From contig NZ_JAQLOI010000001.1 in the NCBI RefSeq assembly GCF_028204155.1, positions 1,364,001 through 1,428,000 of the forward strand: 64,000 nt of DNA, written 5' to 3'. Shown here piece by piece: positions 37,829 through 48,255 of this stretch. The position numbers and the translations under genes were made by a program. Source of the DNA: Vibrio algarum. Lineage in GTDB: Bacteria > Pseudomonadota > Gammaproteobacteria > Enterobacterales > Vibrionaceae. The notes below the pieces were generated by a model. The model did not search any database, was not told the DNA's origin, and saw only the letters and a program-made list of their open reading frames with translations. The first letter of the stretch is position 1; each line of letters opens with the position of its first letter.

Positions 37829-40800
37829 TTAATGTAACCTAAACACATCATCATACATTTCACCTCCAGTTGAATCGTTGAAGTACGCTTTAATAGCAAA
37901 GTAGCTGCCATTGTGTTCATCGGTAATCGTCATTATTCCGCCAGCAGTATTATCGTTCTCTATCGTAAAGGCTATCGCCCCAGTCACACCAGCATCATCA
38001 CTAAATACCCAATTGAATCGAGTGCCATCGTTAAACTCACCAGTACCATTGCCTCTAAATATCATTGCCTCATCTAAAGCCGTAAAACTATTATTTATAC
38101 GGCTATCATCAAGGCTACCGACTGCAAACGTTACCCTAGTATCAAATTGGCCATCGGTTGGCAGCAAAGAATGGAAATTGCTTGAACCGGTTACGATACA
38201 ACTTGCTGCGGTACCGTAGTAACTTGCAACAGAAATAAACGTAGCGTCTGATGGTGCAGTCCACTCTTCGTTACCTGTACTGCAATCCGTTATATCTAGA
38301 TTCATGCTTTCGTGCAAAGTAAGTGTTTTACCGGTGATTACGCTATCTTCAGTCACGTAGTACGCGACTGAAATAACGTCGGTATTGTCTTGCAAAAGTA
38401 CCATCTGATCGAAAGTTGTTGTACTGTCCGAACTCTTGATCTTAAGCACTTCATAGTCCATTCCATTATAGGACTCAGTTTCCAATACCCACTGACCAAT
38501 GACTTCAAGTAGATCGTCTTCGTACAGCATCAAAGACTTGTCGTCATTGAAGTAGAACGTCATTGCTGTTTCATCGGTTGGCATGGTCGCTACAAAACCA
38601 TTAGGGTAGCGCATAGCGAAGGTTGGTAGCGTTTCACCAAGAGCGGTTTGATAGGTTGCGACCTCGGCTATAAATGAAGACAAGTCGTTAATATCGCTTA
38701 ATGTCGGGAACACGGGCGTCTCGGATGGCTCTTCGACGATGATATTATTGTAAATATCATCTCGAGCGGTTTGACCATATAGGTATAAAGGTTCATCATC
38801 TTGCGTTCCAGCTGGTTGTATTTCGCCGCGGTATACAAGTCCGTCATAAACACTAAATAGTAACGTGGGTTCGTCACCATCTTCAGGGTTAACGTCTTCC
38901 AGTGCATCGCTAATAGTGGTTGTAATGGTGAACGTGATCATATCTTCAGTTCGGTGATTTATTAAATCCCAATCTCCTACTGCAAGCAGTTCGGCCGTGT
39001 TATACATATCTCCTTCTTCGTAAACAAAACGATAGTAATAGGCGGTTTTTATACCACTAGCGTTAACAAGTTCTACGCAAGTAGTTTCTCCGATTGCTAT
39101 GCAAGTGATAGCATCTGGACCACCATCGATATAGTTATTGACTGGATCTGGTTGTTCAGGGTCACGAATGATTTCCCCAATGGTCGTGCTTGTAGGGGCT
39201 GAGACAAACAATTGATTTAAGGTTGATGCCGTTCCATCCAGGTCATCGTCGTAACCTTCACCAACTTGTCTTACAAACGGAGTGTCATCCCACAAGTAGT
39301 AGATATCGTCATTACTTGTGAATTCCAACTCAATGCGCTTAGCTCCGTCACTAAAATCGTTATTATAAGCGTAATCTTCAAAATCAAATGCTTCGAGTCC
39401 AGCAACACCATCAATTATGTATTCTCGATCGAGAGCTTCTATTAAACCAGTCATGGAATAACTTGCTTCTGGAACACCTTCAGGGTGAGCGTTTAACTGG
39501 TCGTTTGCCATGTTAAATGTATAGCCTAACGGTAGTACCCATCCACTGTCTGACAAAACAATGTCTTGATCGAAATCTAAACTTAGTGGATCGAGAGATT
39601 TGCTTGGTAAAACCTCACTGACATCGTATAGAGATAGGTTATCATCACTTGTGGTAAATGTTTCTTGATAAAGATGCCCATCGTCTTCCCAGAAAGAATA
39701 AAGCGTTCCGGAATCTTTTATCAAATCGATGATGTTAGTGGTGTCTGTTGGGTCGATAATGACGGGTTCTGTGTTGCTTCTTTCTGTAGCATAAAACTCA
39801 CTATAAGTAGCACCGTCATCGTCGGTCCATGTCTCGAAAACTAGGATGGAATAACTATCCGCATCGCTACCTAGAATCGTGATATATTCGATTCCACCGT
39901 CGTCATGGGTAATTTTAATAATACCTTGATCGGTCAACTCCCACTGATAGGTACGAATATCACCGGCTGAACGGTCGTAAGTAACAGTGCCATCACTGTT
40001 AAATATGTAGCCTCTATATTCATAATCATTTCGTTTACGATATAGAGATATACCTTCTACCATAGCCGTATCAAGCTGACTATAGCCACAAGCTGTGCTA
40101 GTGGTTACGAATTCGCTGTATTCGAGAGGTGAATCGCTGGTTCCTTCTAAATAAAGATCGCTGCAATCAGCTGGTTGATTGCTTAGTTCACTTAAACGAA
40201 TCGACGCTAACGACTCATCCAAGAAGAACTGCCCTAAACTACTGGTCCAACTAAACTCAGTCGGGTTCGTGTTGATATCATTGATAGTCACTTCTTCTCT
40301 AGAATAAGCGTCCCACCAGTTCCAGACATTGTTTGGGTCGACGGGTTTGGCAACAAATAGGTGATTATTCGTATTGTAAACCAGCCAGCCATTGGTAAGG
40401 CCATCGTCCGTTAAGGTGACAGATAGTTTTTCATAATCACCGTTTGTTAGATCACTGTTGTTGGTTACCAGATACCATTGAATAGGTTGATTATTATCGT
40501 CATATCGGAAAGAACCGTTTGGACTGATAGATATATTAGACAATCCAGTAATATTGCTAGTCGTGATGTCATTAATGTCAGTACCGCCAGAGCGTAATGC
40601 ATCTACCTTATCTGCCAAGAGGGTAATGTCTTGGCTTCCCCATTCACTAAACACGTAAGATAGCCAAATACCATCGTCCTGCTTGAGGTGAATGATGTGA
40701 TTTTGTCCTGTGCTGTTAGAGGAGGCGGTAAAGTCGTAGTCTGCTAAGTGGTAATTAGTCCACGTAGCCGATTCTCGATGTTCATACTCATCAACGTCGG

Positions 40801-43504
40801 TAGTAGAGGCAGCCCATTCACTAAACAAATACCCATCAGGATGTGTATCATCAACGAGTTTGACGTTTGGACTGTCCATTGCCTGCTCGTCAAGTACATA
40901 GCGATAACCAAAGTAGATATTATCACCAGTATCAAAGTCGAATCTTGCTTCTTCTTTGTACCAATATGAACTTAGGTCGCTCGCATTGAAGTTATAGTCG
41001 GCGTATTCTTCTATTATTTCATCTGTAGGGTTCGCCCAGATTGGTCGTTCATAGATGAATGTATATGTCGTATCGGAATCAAGCGTGAAGGTCAGTAGTT
41101 CATTATTAGTACCATCACCTTCCCAGTCTTCCTGGTTGGAATAGGCTAATAATTTACCATTGCTGTCAACGGTTCTTACGCTAGAGTGTTTGAAGTTAAC
41201 AATTTGAGTATTGTTATCTTGGTAATCAAAACCACCGACATCAAATTGGTCGTAGTTTGTGGTTGTTTCAACATTTCCTCCTGATGCTGAATATTCAACC
41301 GTTACTTTGTGGATAGTATCGATATTAGAAAGATCGATAGGATGAGACATGCTAGAGAAGTCAGTAGCGTGGTATGCACGACCGTCGCCATTGTTGACCC
41401 CTTCCATAGAACCATCGGCTTCATCGATATAACGCCAGTATGTTTCGCCGTTAGTTTGTCTTTCTCCAATTTCTAGCAGCTTACCTTCAAATTGGGTGTC
41501 ACCGTCTAGATTATAGTCGAAGCTATAGTGTGTTACTCGCGAGAAAGTATCGGTTTGAGTATCGACAACTTCAACCGTATTGACGCTACCGTAGGTAAAA
41601 GCATCAACATTGTAGACGATAGTGGTGGTGGTCTGGACGGTGTTATCGAGGAATTGCTCGGTGGTAATGTCGATGCTGGCATCAACTATCTGAGCTGACG
41701 TTGCAAGGTCATCCACATAAGGGGTGGTAAACGTGGAAGAAGTGGTAACATCCATGACGGCTTTGGTTGCGTCATCGGTATAAGCATCGTCAGTTTCGTC
41801 ACCGTAGCCATCACCATCAGCATCAGACCAGTTGGTGGCATCGCTTGGGAATTTATCAGCTAGGTTGTCACCGTAGCCGTCGCCATCGGCATCTACCCAT
41901 TCGTTAGGGTTATTTCTAAATTCATCGATTAGGAAGTCAACATTATCGCCATCGAAGTCACCTGCTTTGGTATCATCGTCAGGGAATTGGTCAATAATTC
42001 GATCAACCCCATCACCGTCGGAATCACCTGCTTTAGTCCCATCAGTAGGGAATAGATCATCAACACTATCGACACCATCTCCGTCGATATCACCGGCTTT
42101 AGTTACGTCTGTTGGGAATAAATCGATAATACTATCAACTCCATCGCTATCGAAATCACCCGCTTTAGTTGCGTCAGTAGGGTACAAGTCGATAATACGG
42201 TCAACCCCATCGCTGTCAGAATCACCCGCTTTAGTCACGTCAGTAGGGAAGAGGTCATCAAGGCTATCAATTCCGTCATTGTCATGATCGCCAGCTCTGG
42301 TGTTATCTAATGGGTATTCATCCACGAGATTATTTGTACCATCATCTGCGTCTAGATAGCTGTCATTATCATCGTCCGGGTCAGCGTTATCACCGACGAA
42401 GTCGCCGTCATTGTCTGAAGATTCATGTTTATTGAGAGGAAAAGCATCGACAGTATCATTGACACCATCTCCATCGTCATCAAGGTCTGAATTATCTCCG
42501 TAGCCACTACCTTCGTCTTCACCTGCTGGATTGATAAGGTCGCCGTTTGCATCTCTACCATCACGATCGGTATCAACCCACTCGCTAGGATCGTTAGGGA
42601 AAGCATCTATAAAATCAGGAACGGAGTCATTATCGGTATCTGTTGTAGCATCTTGAGAACCGTCAAATACTTGCTCTTCTTCAAAATTAGGTTCTTCGCC
42701 ATTGGCCGTGTTTTTTTGTACTTCTTCAATGGTCGATTTTATTTGGCTAGTTGCTGCCGTCGTTTTAGCTAAGAAAGACGAATCGTTAGAGTGGTCGTCA
42801 GGGTCATCTTGTTTGGCTTCTTCGACTACCGCCGCCAACTCTTCAGGTTTTTCTGGCAAAATTTTAGAGTTAACGATGTTCTCAGCGGCAAAGGCAACAT
42901 CGCCATTGCCTTCATCGATAAAGTCACCTAGCACGTCTTCTTTATCAATACCCAATTGATCTGCAACTTCGCTTTTTGCTTTTTCTTTTAATGCGTCCAG
43001 TTCTTCAGGTGTCAAACCATCTGAACCTTGGCCACTTGTCGCGTTTTCTATTTGTTGCTCAAGAATGACATGAACCAGTGTAGACAAAGGGGTGACATCA
43101 GTTTCGCCAGCAGGGGCAGACATCATATAAGAGGTATTTACTAGGTTATTTTCAGGAGCGTCGACATCAGTACCAATATCAATGGTTTCACCAGCGATAG
43201 CCTGTACCACAACTGGATAATCTTCGTAATTCTCTATGTCAGAAACGTCAAGCTTTGCCACACCGCCTTCACCAGAACGAACAAAGGGTTCGTTTTCGTC
43301 AAGAAGGTAGTTTGAATTGAGATCTAACCATACATTTGCGTTTTGTAGATAACCATCGATCGCTGTTACGTCATATGTGGTGATGGCTGCAGGTGTTGCT
43401 GTTGAAGGTGGGGTGGTGGTAGAAGCAGAATCGCTATCTCCACAACCCATAAGTGCACTAGTACCAATAAGTCCTAGCGCGATAGACAATCTATTTAGTT
43501 TCAT
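37829..43504 (-). CDS. Very large lipoprotein with thrombospondin type 3 repeats
   Basis: A 1891-residue predicted lipoprotein: the signal ends in SALMGC (lipobox Cys ~21). Residues ~40-290 include a carboxypeptidase-regulatory-like start (YDVTAIDGYLQNANVWLDLN). Residues ~295-580 hold calcium-binding thrombospondin type 3 repeats (DxDxDGxxD), six of them in a near-exact 22-residue tandem unit. The remaining ~1300 residues are rich in Asp, Thr, Tyr and aromatic residues with beta-strand character and no domain I recognise. It is likely anchored to the outer membrane. A divergent LuxR-type gene and a palindrome lie upstream. Function unknown; surface adhesion or polymer binding is a guess. Confidence 0.85.
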   Translation of the reverse strand: MKLNRLSIALGLIGTSALMGCGDSDSASTTTPPSTATPAAITTYDVTAIDGYLQNANVWLDLNSNYLLDENEPFVRSGEGGVAKLDVSDIENYEDYPVVVQAIAGETIDIGTDVDAPENNLVNTSYMMSAPAGETDVTPLSTLVHVILEQQIENATSGQGSDGLTPEELDALKEKAKSEVADQLGIDKEDVLGDFIDEGNGDVAFAAENIVNSKILPEKPEELAAVVEEAKQDDPDDHSNDSSFLAKTTAATSQIKSTIEEVQKNTANGEEPNFEEEQVFDGSQDATTDTDNDSVPDFIDAFPNDPSEWVDTDRDGRDANGDLINPAGEDEGSGYGDNSDLDDDGDGVNDTVDAFPLNKHESSDNDGDFVGDNADPDDDNDSYLDADDGTNNLVDEYPLDNTRAGDHDNDGIDSLDDLFPTDVTKAGDSDSDGVDRIIDLYPTDATKAGDFDSDGVDSIIDLFPTDVTKAGDIDGDGVDSVDDLFPTDGTKAGDSDGDGVDRIIDQFPDDDTKAGDFDGDNVDFLIDEFRNNPNEWVDADGDGYGDNLADKFPSDATNWSDADGDGYGDETDDAYTDDATKAVMDVTTSSTFTTPYVDDLATSAQIVDASIDITTEQFLDNTVQTTTTIVYNVDAFTYGSVNTVEVVDTQTDTFSRVTHYSFDYNLDGDTQFEGKLLEIGERQTNGETYWRYIDEADGSMEGVNNGDGRAYHATDFSSMSHPIDLSNIDTIHKVTVEYSASGGNVETTTNYDQFDVGGFDYQDNNTQIVNFKHSSVRTVDSNGKLLAYSNQEDWEGDGTNNELLTFTLDSDTTYTFIYERPIWANPTDEIIEEYADYNFNASDLSSYWYKEEARFDFDTGDNIYFGYRYVLDEQAMDSPNVKLVDDTHPDGYLFSEWAASTTDVDEYEHRESATWTNYHLADYDFTASSNSTGQNHIIHLKQDDGIWLSYVFSEWGSQDITLLADKVDALRSGGTDINDITTSNITGLSNISISPNGSFRYDDNNQPIQWYLVTNNSDLTNGDYEKLSVTLTDDGLTNGWLVYNTNNHLFVAKPVDPNNVWNWWDAYSREEVTINDINTNPTEFSWTSSLGQFFLDESLASIRLSELSNQPADCSDLYLEGTSDSPLEYSEFVTTSTACGYSQLDTAMVEGISLYRKRNDYEYRGYIFNSDGTVTYDRSAGDIRTYQWELTDQGIIKITHDDGGIEYITILGSDADSYSILVFETWTDDDGATYSEFYATERSNTEPVIIDPTDTTNIIDLIKDSGTLYSFWEDDGHLYQETFTTSDDNLSLYDVSEVLPSKSLDPLSLDFDQDIVLSDSGWVLPLGYTFNMANDQLNAHPEGVPEASYSMTGLIEALDREYIIDGVAGLEAFDFEDYAYNNDFSDGAKRIELEFTSNDDIYYLWDDTPFVRQVGEGYDDDLDGTASTLNQLFVSAPTSTTIGEIIRDPEQPDPVNNYIDGGPDAITCIAIGETTCVELVNASGIKTAYYYRFVYEEGDMYNTAELLAVGDWDLINHRTEDMITFTITTTISDALEDVNPEDGDEPTLLFSVYDGLVYRGEIQPAGTQDDEPLYLYGQTARDDIYNNIIVEEPSETPVFPTLSDINDLSSFIAEVATYQTALGETLPTFAMRYPNGFVATMPTDETAMTFYFNDDKSLMLYEDDLLEVIGQWVLETESYNGMDYEVLKIKSSDSTTTFDQMVLLQDNTDVISVAYYVTEDSVITGKTLTLHESMNLDITDCSTGNEEWTAPSDATFISVASYYGTAASCIVTGSSNFHSLLPTDGQFDTRVTFAVGSLDDSRINNSFTALDEAMIFRGNGTGEFNDGTRFNWVFSDDAGVTGAIAFTIENDNTAGGIMTITDEHNGSYFAIKAYFNDSTGGEMYDDVFRLH
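41915..42315 (-). repeat. Six tandem 66-bp repeats coding TSP3 units
   Basis: Inside the large lipoprotein gene, six consecutive 22-codon units follow the pattern FPTDxTKAGDxDxDGVDxxxDL. Units 2-5 differ at only a few positions, so recent expansion or conversion is likely. Each carries one DxDxDGVD calcium-binding loop. Such repeats can change in copy number by slippage. Confidence 0.9.
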
Positions 43505-43591
43505 TACGACATTCCTTGTGGCGAAGTAATAATATTTTTAGTTTTTTTGTGTTGCGTCGATTAGTAGTTTTGCATGGGATTATTTTTCTTC

Positions 43592-43611
43592 CATCACCCA
43601 TTTGGGTGATG
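43592..43611. promoter_or_regulatory. 20-bp palindrome between the lipoprotein and LuxR genes
   Basis: CATCACCC/GGGTGATG form a perfect 8-bp inverted repeat around ATTT. It lies 88 bp upstream of the large lipoprotein start and 151 bp upstream of the LuxR-type gene, in the only region shared by both promoters. A regulator operator is the simplest reading; the LuxR-type protein is an obvious candidate ligand, by proximity only. Confidence 0.5.
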
Positions 43612-43762
43612 AAATTGAATTTTTCTAGATAAATTGAGATGGGTCAATTTTGGAATGAGGTTCACGTTTATATATGCAAGCGAACTCAATGTATACACTA
43701 GGTAAATTGATTATATTAAATTCATCCTGGGTAGGTATTGGTTGAAGGTGAATGGATAGAAT

Positions 43763-44524
43763 ATGAGGTTGTCTAATAGGGTGCGTTCACCAATTGTACA
43801 AAGCAATAGGGCCACGATTAACATTGATGAGTTGGAAGAAACGCTCAAGTCCGAATTGTTTAGTATCGGCTTTGAGCAAGCAGTATTTGTAATATTGGAT
43901 CCGAAACAGAACTATGCCTACGAATATAGCCTTGGATTTGAAGAACATCAGCTAGAAACTTACTCTGTTCACCAAAAACATGATGTGTATTTATCTCAAT
44001 ATCTTTATGATCAAGCATTTGGGCAAATTGTCTATTTGCAAGATTTGGTGCCTGATAAACAAATTAAAAATGAAATTTTTTGGGATGTGTTAGTACCTAC
44101 AATGAAAATACGCCATTCTATGTGTGGTGTTCAACCCTTACTTAATAACTATTCTCTTATCTTAAGTAGCCATAGTTATCAAAAGCCATCTGTAAAACAA
44201 CAGTTAGAAATCGATAATCTATGGTGCTACCTGACCCATTGGGCCAATAATTGGATAGCTAAATTAGACATGCAAAGGTGCAAGCAAAGCCTTCTAAGCC
44301 AAAAAATTGCTACCAATCAAAATGTTAAACTAACTAGCACAGAATTAGAGGTTTTGGGCCATTTAGTTGAGGGTCTAGATGGTTCAGAAATAGCGTTTAG
44401 AAGACGGGTGTCAAAAGAGACCGTTAGAAGTCAAATAAAACAGTTGTTGCATAAGACACAGAGTAAACATCAAAATCATCTTATCTCTCGTTATTATCGT
44501 GAAGAGTTTGGTATTGGGCGTTAA
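43763..44524 (+). CDS. LuxR-type helix-turn-helix regulator
   Basis: A 253-residue protein whose C-terminus (~185-250) is a LuxR/FixJ helix-turn-helix (LTSTELEVLGHLVEGLDGSEIAFRRRVSKETVRSQIKQLL). The N-terminal ~170 residues resemble autoinducer-binding-type folds only loosely (aromatic-rich, GAF-like spacing), and no synthase gene is nearby, so it may be an orphan regulator. It is divergent from the large lipoprotein gene and probably controls it or itself. No receiver domain is present. Confidence 0.8.
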   Translation: MRLSNRVRSPIVQSNRATINIDELEETLKSELFSIGFEQAVFVILDPKQNYAYEYSLGFEEHQLETYSVHQKHDVYLSQYLYDQAFGQIVYLQDLVPDKQIKNEIFWDVLVPTMKIRHSMCGVQPLLNNYSLILSSHSYQKPSVKQQLEIDNLWCYLTHWANNWIAKLDMQRCKQSLLSQKIATNQNVKLTSTELEVLGHLVEGLDGSEIAFRRRVSKETVRSQIKQLLHKTQSKHQNHLISRYYREEFGIGR

Positions 44525-44605
44525 TAAGAACCTGTGCCAAACACCCCGAGACCGACAATAACAATGGTTATTGCCGGATAAGTTCTCACCTAATCGAATT
44601 AAACG

Positions 44606-46555
44606 CTAAATCTTAAATTTATCAACTAACTGCTTCAACTGAGTGGCAAGTTGGTCTATTTCGCCACTAGAATTTTGAGTTTGGTTCGCTGTAGAGGAAT
44701 TCTCATTAGCAATTTCTCTTACGTTGACAATGTTTTCATTAATGCTTTCTGCTACCGAGCTTTGCTCTTCAGAAGCAGTAGCGATTTGCATATTCATATC
44801 GTTAATAACAGAAATAGAATTGGTAATCGATAGTAATGCAGAACCAGCCTCACTGGCTTGTTTGACACTGACATCAGCTTGTTTTTTACTGATTGCCATC
44901 ACTGATACTGCGTTTTTAGTGCCAGTTTGTAGCTGTTCGATTAGCGTTTGTATTTCTTGGGTCGATTCTTGAGAGCGTTGCGCCAATGAACGAACTTCGT
45001 CTGCGACAACAGCGAAACCTCGACCGTGTTCCCCTGCGCGAGCGGCCTCTATCGCGGCGTTCAAAGCCAATAGGTTAGTTTGGTCAGCGATGCCTCTAAT
45101 CACATCGAGTATGCCACCTATGTTATTTGTTTCGACTTCAACATCATGGAGCTTTTCAGAGGAGCTTTGGACGTTTTCTGCTAGTTCATGGATAGTATCG
45201 ATTGTCTGCTGGACAATGGATTGCCCAGACGTTGCTTGTTGGTTTGCCTCTTGAGCGGTTGATTCGGCTTGCGAAGCATTGGATGCTACTTCTCGAACGG
45301 TAGCGGTCATTTCATTGATGGCCGTTGCTACCATGTCGGTTTCTGTTTCCTGACGTAGGATGCTTTGACTACTTTTTTCTGTGATATCGGACAGTTCATG
45401 TGACGCAGAGGTAAGGTTGAGGCTAGCATCTGAGATAGTAATAATCATATGCCTTAAATTATTTGCCGTGACTTGAATAGAATTAAGTAACTGGCCAATT
45501 TCGTCATTGCCTTTTTGTTCTAGATTAACCGTTAAGTCGCCGTCAGAAAGTTGATTGGCGGCTGCCATCACTTGTTTTATTGGTCTGGTTATACTTGTCG
45601 TGAGTAAAAATGCAGCACCACTACCCAACAAAATAGCAGCAACAGATAAAATTAACGTTAAGTTGATACTATTGTCTGTTGATTGTTTAAGCTGAGGTCC
45701 CAGTGTTTCTTGGTCTCGAATAATCGAGCGCTTCATTTCTTCTAGATTGCTTTCAACCTCAAGTCCTTCAACATTTAGATGATTGATAATCAGGTCGTCT
45801 CTCGATGCGATAACAGAATGGATAGTATTGATTCCGTCAACGTATTCGCTATGAGCGTCATAGAAAACATCTAACCAAGCCTGATTTTCATCACCATTGA
45901 GAGATACGCTTAAATCGGAGATGGCGTCTTTGAGATCTTGTCGTAAATAGGAGATTGCGACATCATAATCTTGTTGCTGACTTGTTTGAATATACGAAAC
46001 CACATATAAGCGTCCAAGTAATAGTTTTTCAAGAACCTGAGAGGCCAAGTAGGCAGCTTGAGTGTCTTTTTCAAGATAGGATTGATTAATTATTGAAGAG
46101 ATGGACTCCTGCATAATTAACCCTTTCGGCGTTAGAACTCCGCTTGTTAGTTCATTTTTTTGTTGGGTAAGTGCGACGACTTCATTAAACGTACTTTGGT
46201 ACCGACCAACTGACTCATCGATTTGGTGTATATAGGCCTTCCTAGACGAGTCAGATATCTGTTGTTTAGCTTCGTCTAGCGTTGAAAATAAACTAGCTAT
46301 GTTTTGTTCATACTGCTGGAAATCACTTTGGTTATTAGTGATGAGGTAATCTTTAACTTTAGAGTTTGCCTGCAACATTAGAGCCTGTAAACGCCCTGAT
46401 AAAATGACCGTTTTTGCTTGATGTTGATAAGTACTAATACCATCGTCGGCCTTGTGCAACGCGTTAATCCCAACTCCTAGAACAACGGAAAGAAGGACAA
46501 AAACGAGAGTAAATCCTAATCCAATTTTCACACTTAATTTCAAATCTCGAAACAT
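44606..46555 (-). CDS. Methyl-accepting chemotaxis protein
   Basis: A ~649-residue transmembrane chemoreceptor. Helix 1 lies at ~8-28 and helix 2 at ~300-322; the periplasmic part of ~270 residues is all-helical and looks like an HBM (helical bimodular) sensor (KVKDYLITNN, GRLYVVSYIQTS). HAMP follows (SITRPIKQVMAAANQLSDGDL), then the signalling hairpin with the conserved tip LLALNAAIEAARAGEHGRGFAVVADEVRSLAQRS. The start MFRDLK at 46553-46555 is preferred to an upstream GTG. Ligand unknown. No CheB/CheR-binding pentapeptide is seen at the C-terminus. Confidence 0.93.
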   Translation of the reverse strand: MFRDLKLSVKIGLGFTLVFVLLSVVLGVGINALHKADDGISTYQHQAKTVILSGRLQALMLQANSKVKDYLITNNQSDFQQYEQNIASLFSTLDEAKQQISDSSRKAYIHQIDESVGRYQSTFNEVVALTQQKNELTSGVLTPKGLIMQESISSIINQSYLEKDTQAAYLASQVLEKLLLGRLYVVSYIQTSQQQDYDVAISYLRQDLKDAISDLSVSLNGDENQAWLDVFYDAHSEYVDGINTIHSVIASRDDLIINHLNVEGLEVESNLEEMKRSIIRDQETLGPQLKQSTDNSINLTLILSVAAILLGSGAAFLLTTSITRPIKQVMAAANQLSDGDLTVNLEQKGNDEIGQLLNSIQVTANNLRHMIITISDASLNLTSASHELSDITEKSSQSILRQETETDMVATAINEMTATVREVASNASQAESTAQEANQQATSGQSIVQQTIDTIHELAENVQSSSEKLHDVEVETNNIGGILDVIRGIADQTNLLALNAAIEAARAGEHGRGFAVVADEVRSLAQRSQESTQEIQTLIEQLQTGTKNAVSVMAISKKQADVSVKQASEAGSALLSITNSISVINDMNMQIATASEEQSSVAESINENIVNVREIANENSSTANQTQNSSGEIDQLATQLKQLVDKFKI

Positions 46556-47083
46556 AATAGCTACCAACTTTATTTCACTGATTTAGTCTTCAATATAATA
46601 GTAACGTGTTACTACAATTAGTGGTAACGTTTACATTGTTGAGTTTATCATTTGTGACAAAGGTAGACTATTTTCTTTTTATTTGATTAGGCCCTCAGCT
46701 GAATTGGTGTTTTATTTGGCTTTTATTGTATAGGTGGTTTTTAGTTTGGTGTAATCGAGAGTATTGAAATGAGTAAAAAGGACTACTAAAGTTACGTTCG
46801 ACCTTGGCTTCTCGGATTAGGCCCACCTTCAAAGACAATTTAAAAAGAAGCTAGCGGTTATACCTAAGTATTATCAGTCGCACTTTATCTCAAAATAGGG
46901 CGGTTGCATTAAACGAGACATTTAGCATTAATGATATGTACTCCATGATAATTCTGGCAAGACTGATACTAAATTGGCGAATGATTAATCACTTTCAGCA
47001 CTTAAAGTTGATGACCAGTATCATTGACCATTAATTACTAAATGCGTATGGTTCTAATTTAGATTTCATGTTGTGAGTTTTAA
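46556..47083. other. 528-bp intergenic region before the MFS gene
   Basis: The stretch separates the divergent chemoreceptor and MFS genes and should hold both promoters. A near-palindromic GTAACGTGTTAC and a second GTAACGTTTAC lie ~50-90 bp upstream of the chemoreceptor and may be operator half-sites. No ORF, RNA gene or terminator could be supported. Confidence 0.4.
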
Positions 47084-48255
47084 ATGAACAGAAACGTCTG
47101 GCTTCTTTCGCTTTGCCAAGCATTACTTATGACTGGAAACATATTGCTTATCTCTGTTATTGGCTTAATTGGTAAAGAGATTGCACCTAGCCAAAGTATG
47201 ATCACTATGCCTGTAGCACTTCAGTTTTTGGGGCTAATGGCGGCCACTATTCCTGCATCTTTAATCATGGGTAAGCTTGGCAGAAAACGCGGTTTTAGCA
47301 TTGGTAATATAGTTGGGATTTCAGGGGCTGGTTTAGCTACATTTTCACTTTACACTCAAAATTTCTCCCTCTTCTGTGTGGCGACGTTTTTATTAGGGGT
47401 TGGCATTGGATTTGGCACTCTTTATCGGTTTGCAGCTATTGAAGTGTGTGATGAAAGCGTTAGAAACCGCGCCATTTCTATTTCTATGGCGGGGGAGTGT
47501 TGGCTGCGATTTTGGGCCCAAACCTTGCCATAGCATCTCAAAGTTGGTCTGAAAATGGACTTTACGTCGGCGCGTTTGCAGCACTTATCGTGTTAAACAT
47601 ACTGGCACTGGGTATTCTGCAAACCATTCAATTCCCTAAGCCCAATTTAAGCGTTCGAAATATAAAATCAGACCCTTTAAAGCTCATCATTAACCGGCCC
47701 AACTTTTTAATCGCTGTGTTTGCTGCGGTGATTGCGTATGCCGTAATGAATATATTAATGGTAGCGACACCATTAGCGATGATTGGTTGTGGGTTTAACT
47801 TTACTAAGGCGGCTGGTGTTATAGAGTGGCACGTTTTGGGTATGTTTGTTCCTGCATTTTTTACAGGGCGTTTAATCGAAAAATTTGGTGCGAGAACAAT
47901 GATATTAACGGGTAGTGTGTTATTTGTTGCTTGCATCGCTATTAACATCCATGGTCAATCAATTTGGCATTTTAGAGCCGCGTTAGTGTTATTAGGGGTA
48001 GGGTGGAACTTTATGTTCATTTCGGCTACGGGGTTATTTAGCCAGTCATATGAGGCCCATAATAAGCCTAAAGCACAGGCATTTAATGAGTTTATGGTGT
48101 TTGGCTGCGTCACTTTTACTGCTCTGCTTTCTGGTTGGTTGGAATCTACTGTTGGTTGGCAAAGCTTAAACATCTATGTATTGCCGTTTGTATTAGCGGT
48201 TATTGTGGTTTTTATAATGAATGTAAGGTATACGGCTAAGGTTCAAACAACATAG
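47084..48255 (+). CDS. Major facilitator superfamily transporter, one apparent frameshift
   Basis: Adding one G to the G5 run at 47491-47495 joins two frames into a 390-residue, 12-helix MFS protein. The join reads SMAGGVLAAILGPNLAIA. The loop between helices 2 and 3 has the MFS motif GKLGRKRGFSIGN. Ten to twelve hydrophobic segments are visible. The subfamily resembles drug/metabolite exporters; substrate unknown. The C-terminal 20 bp overlap the convergent GST gene. Confidence 0.82.

Noticed and set aside
41967..42287. A 106-codon plus-strand gene with Ser/Pro repeats
   Set aside because: It is the antisense of the TSP3 repeats in the large lipoprotein gene, so the repeats are a shadow.
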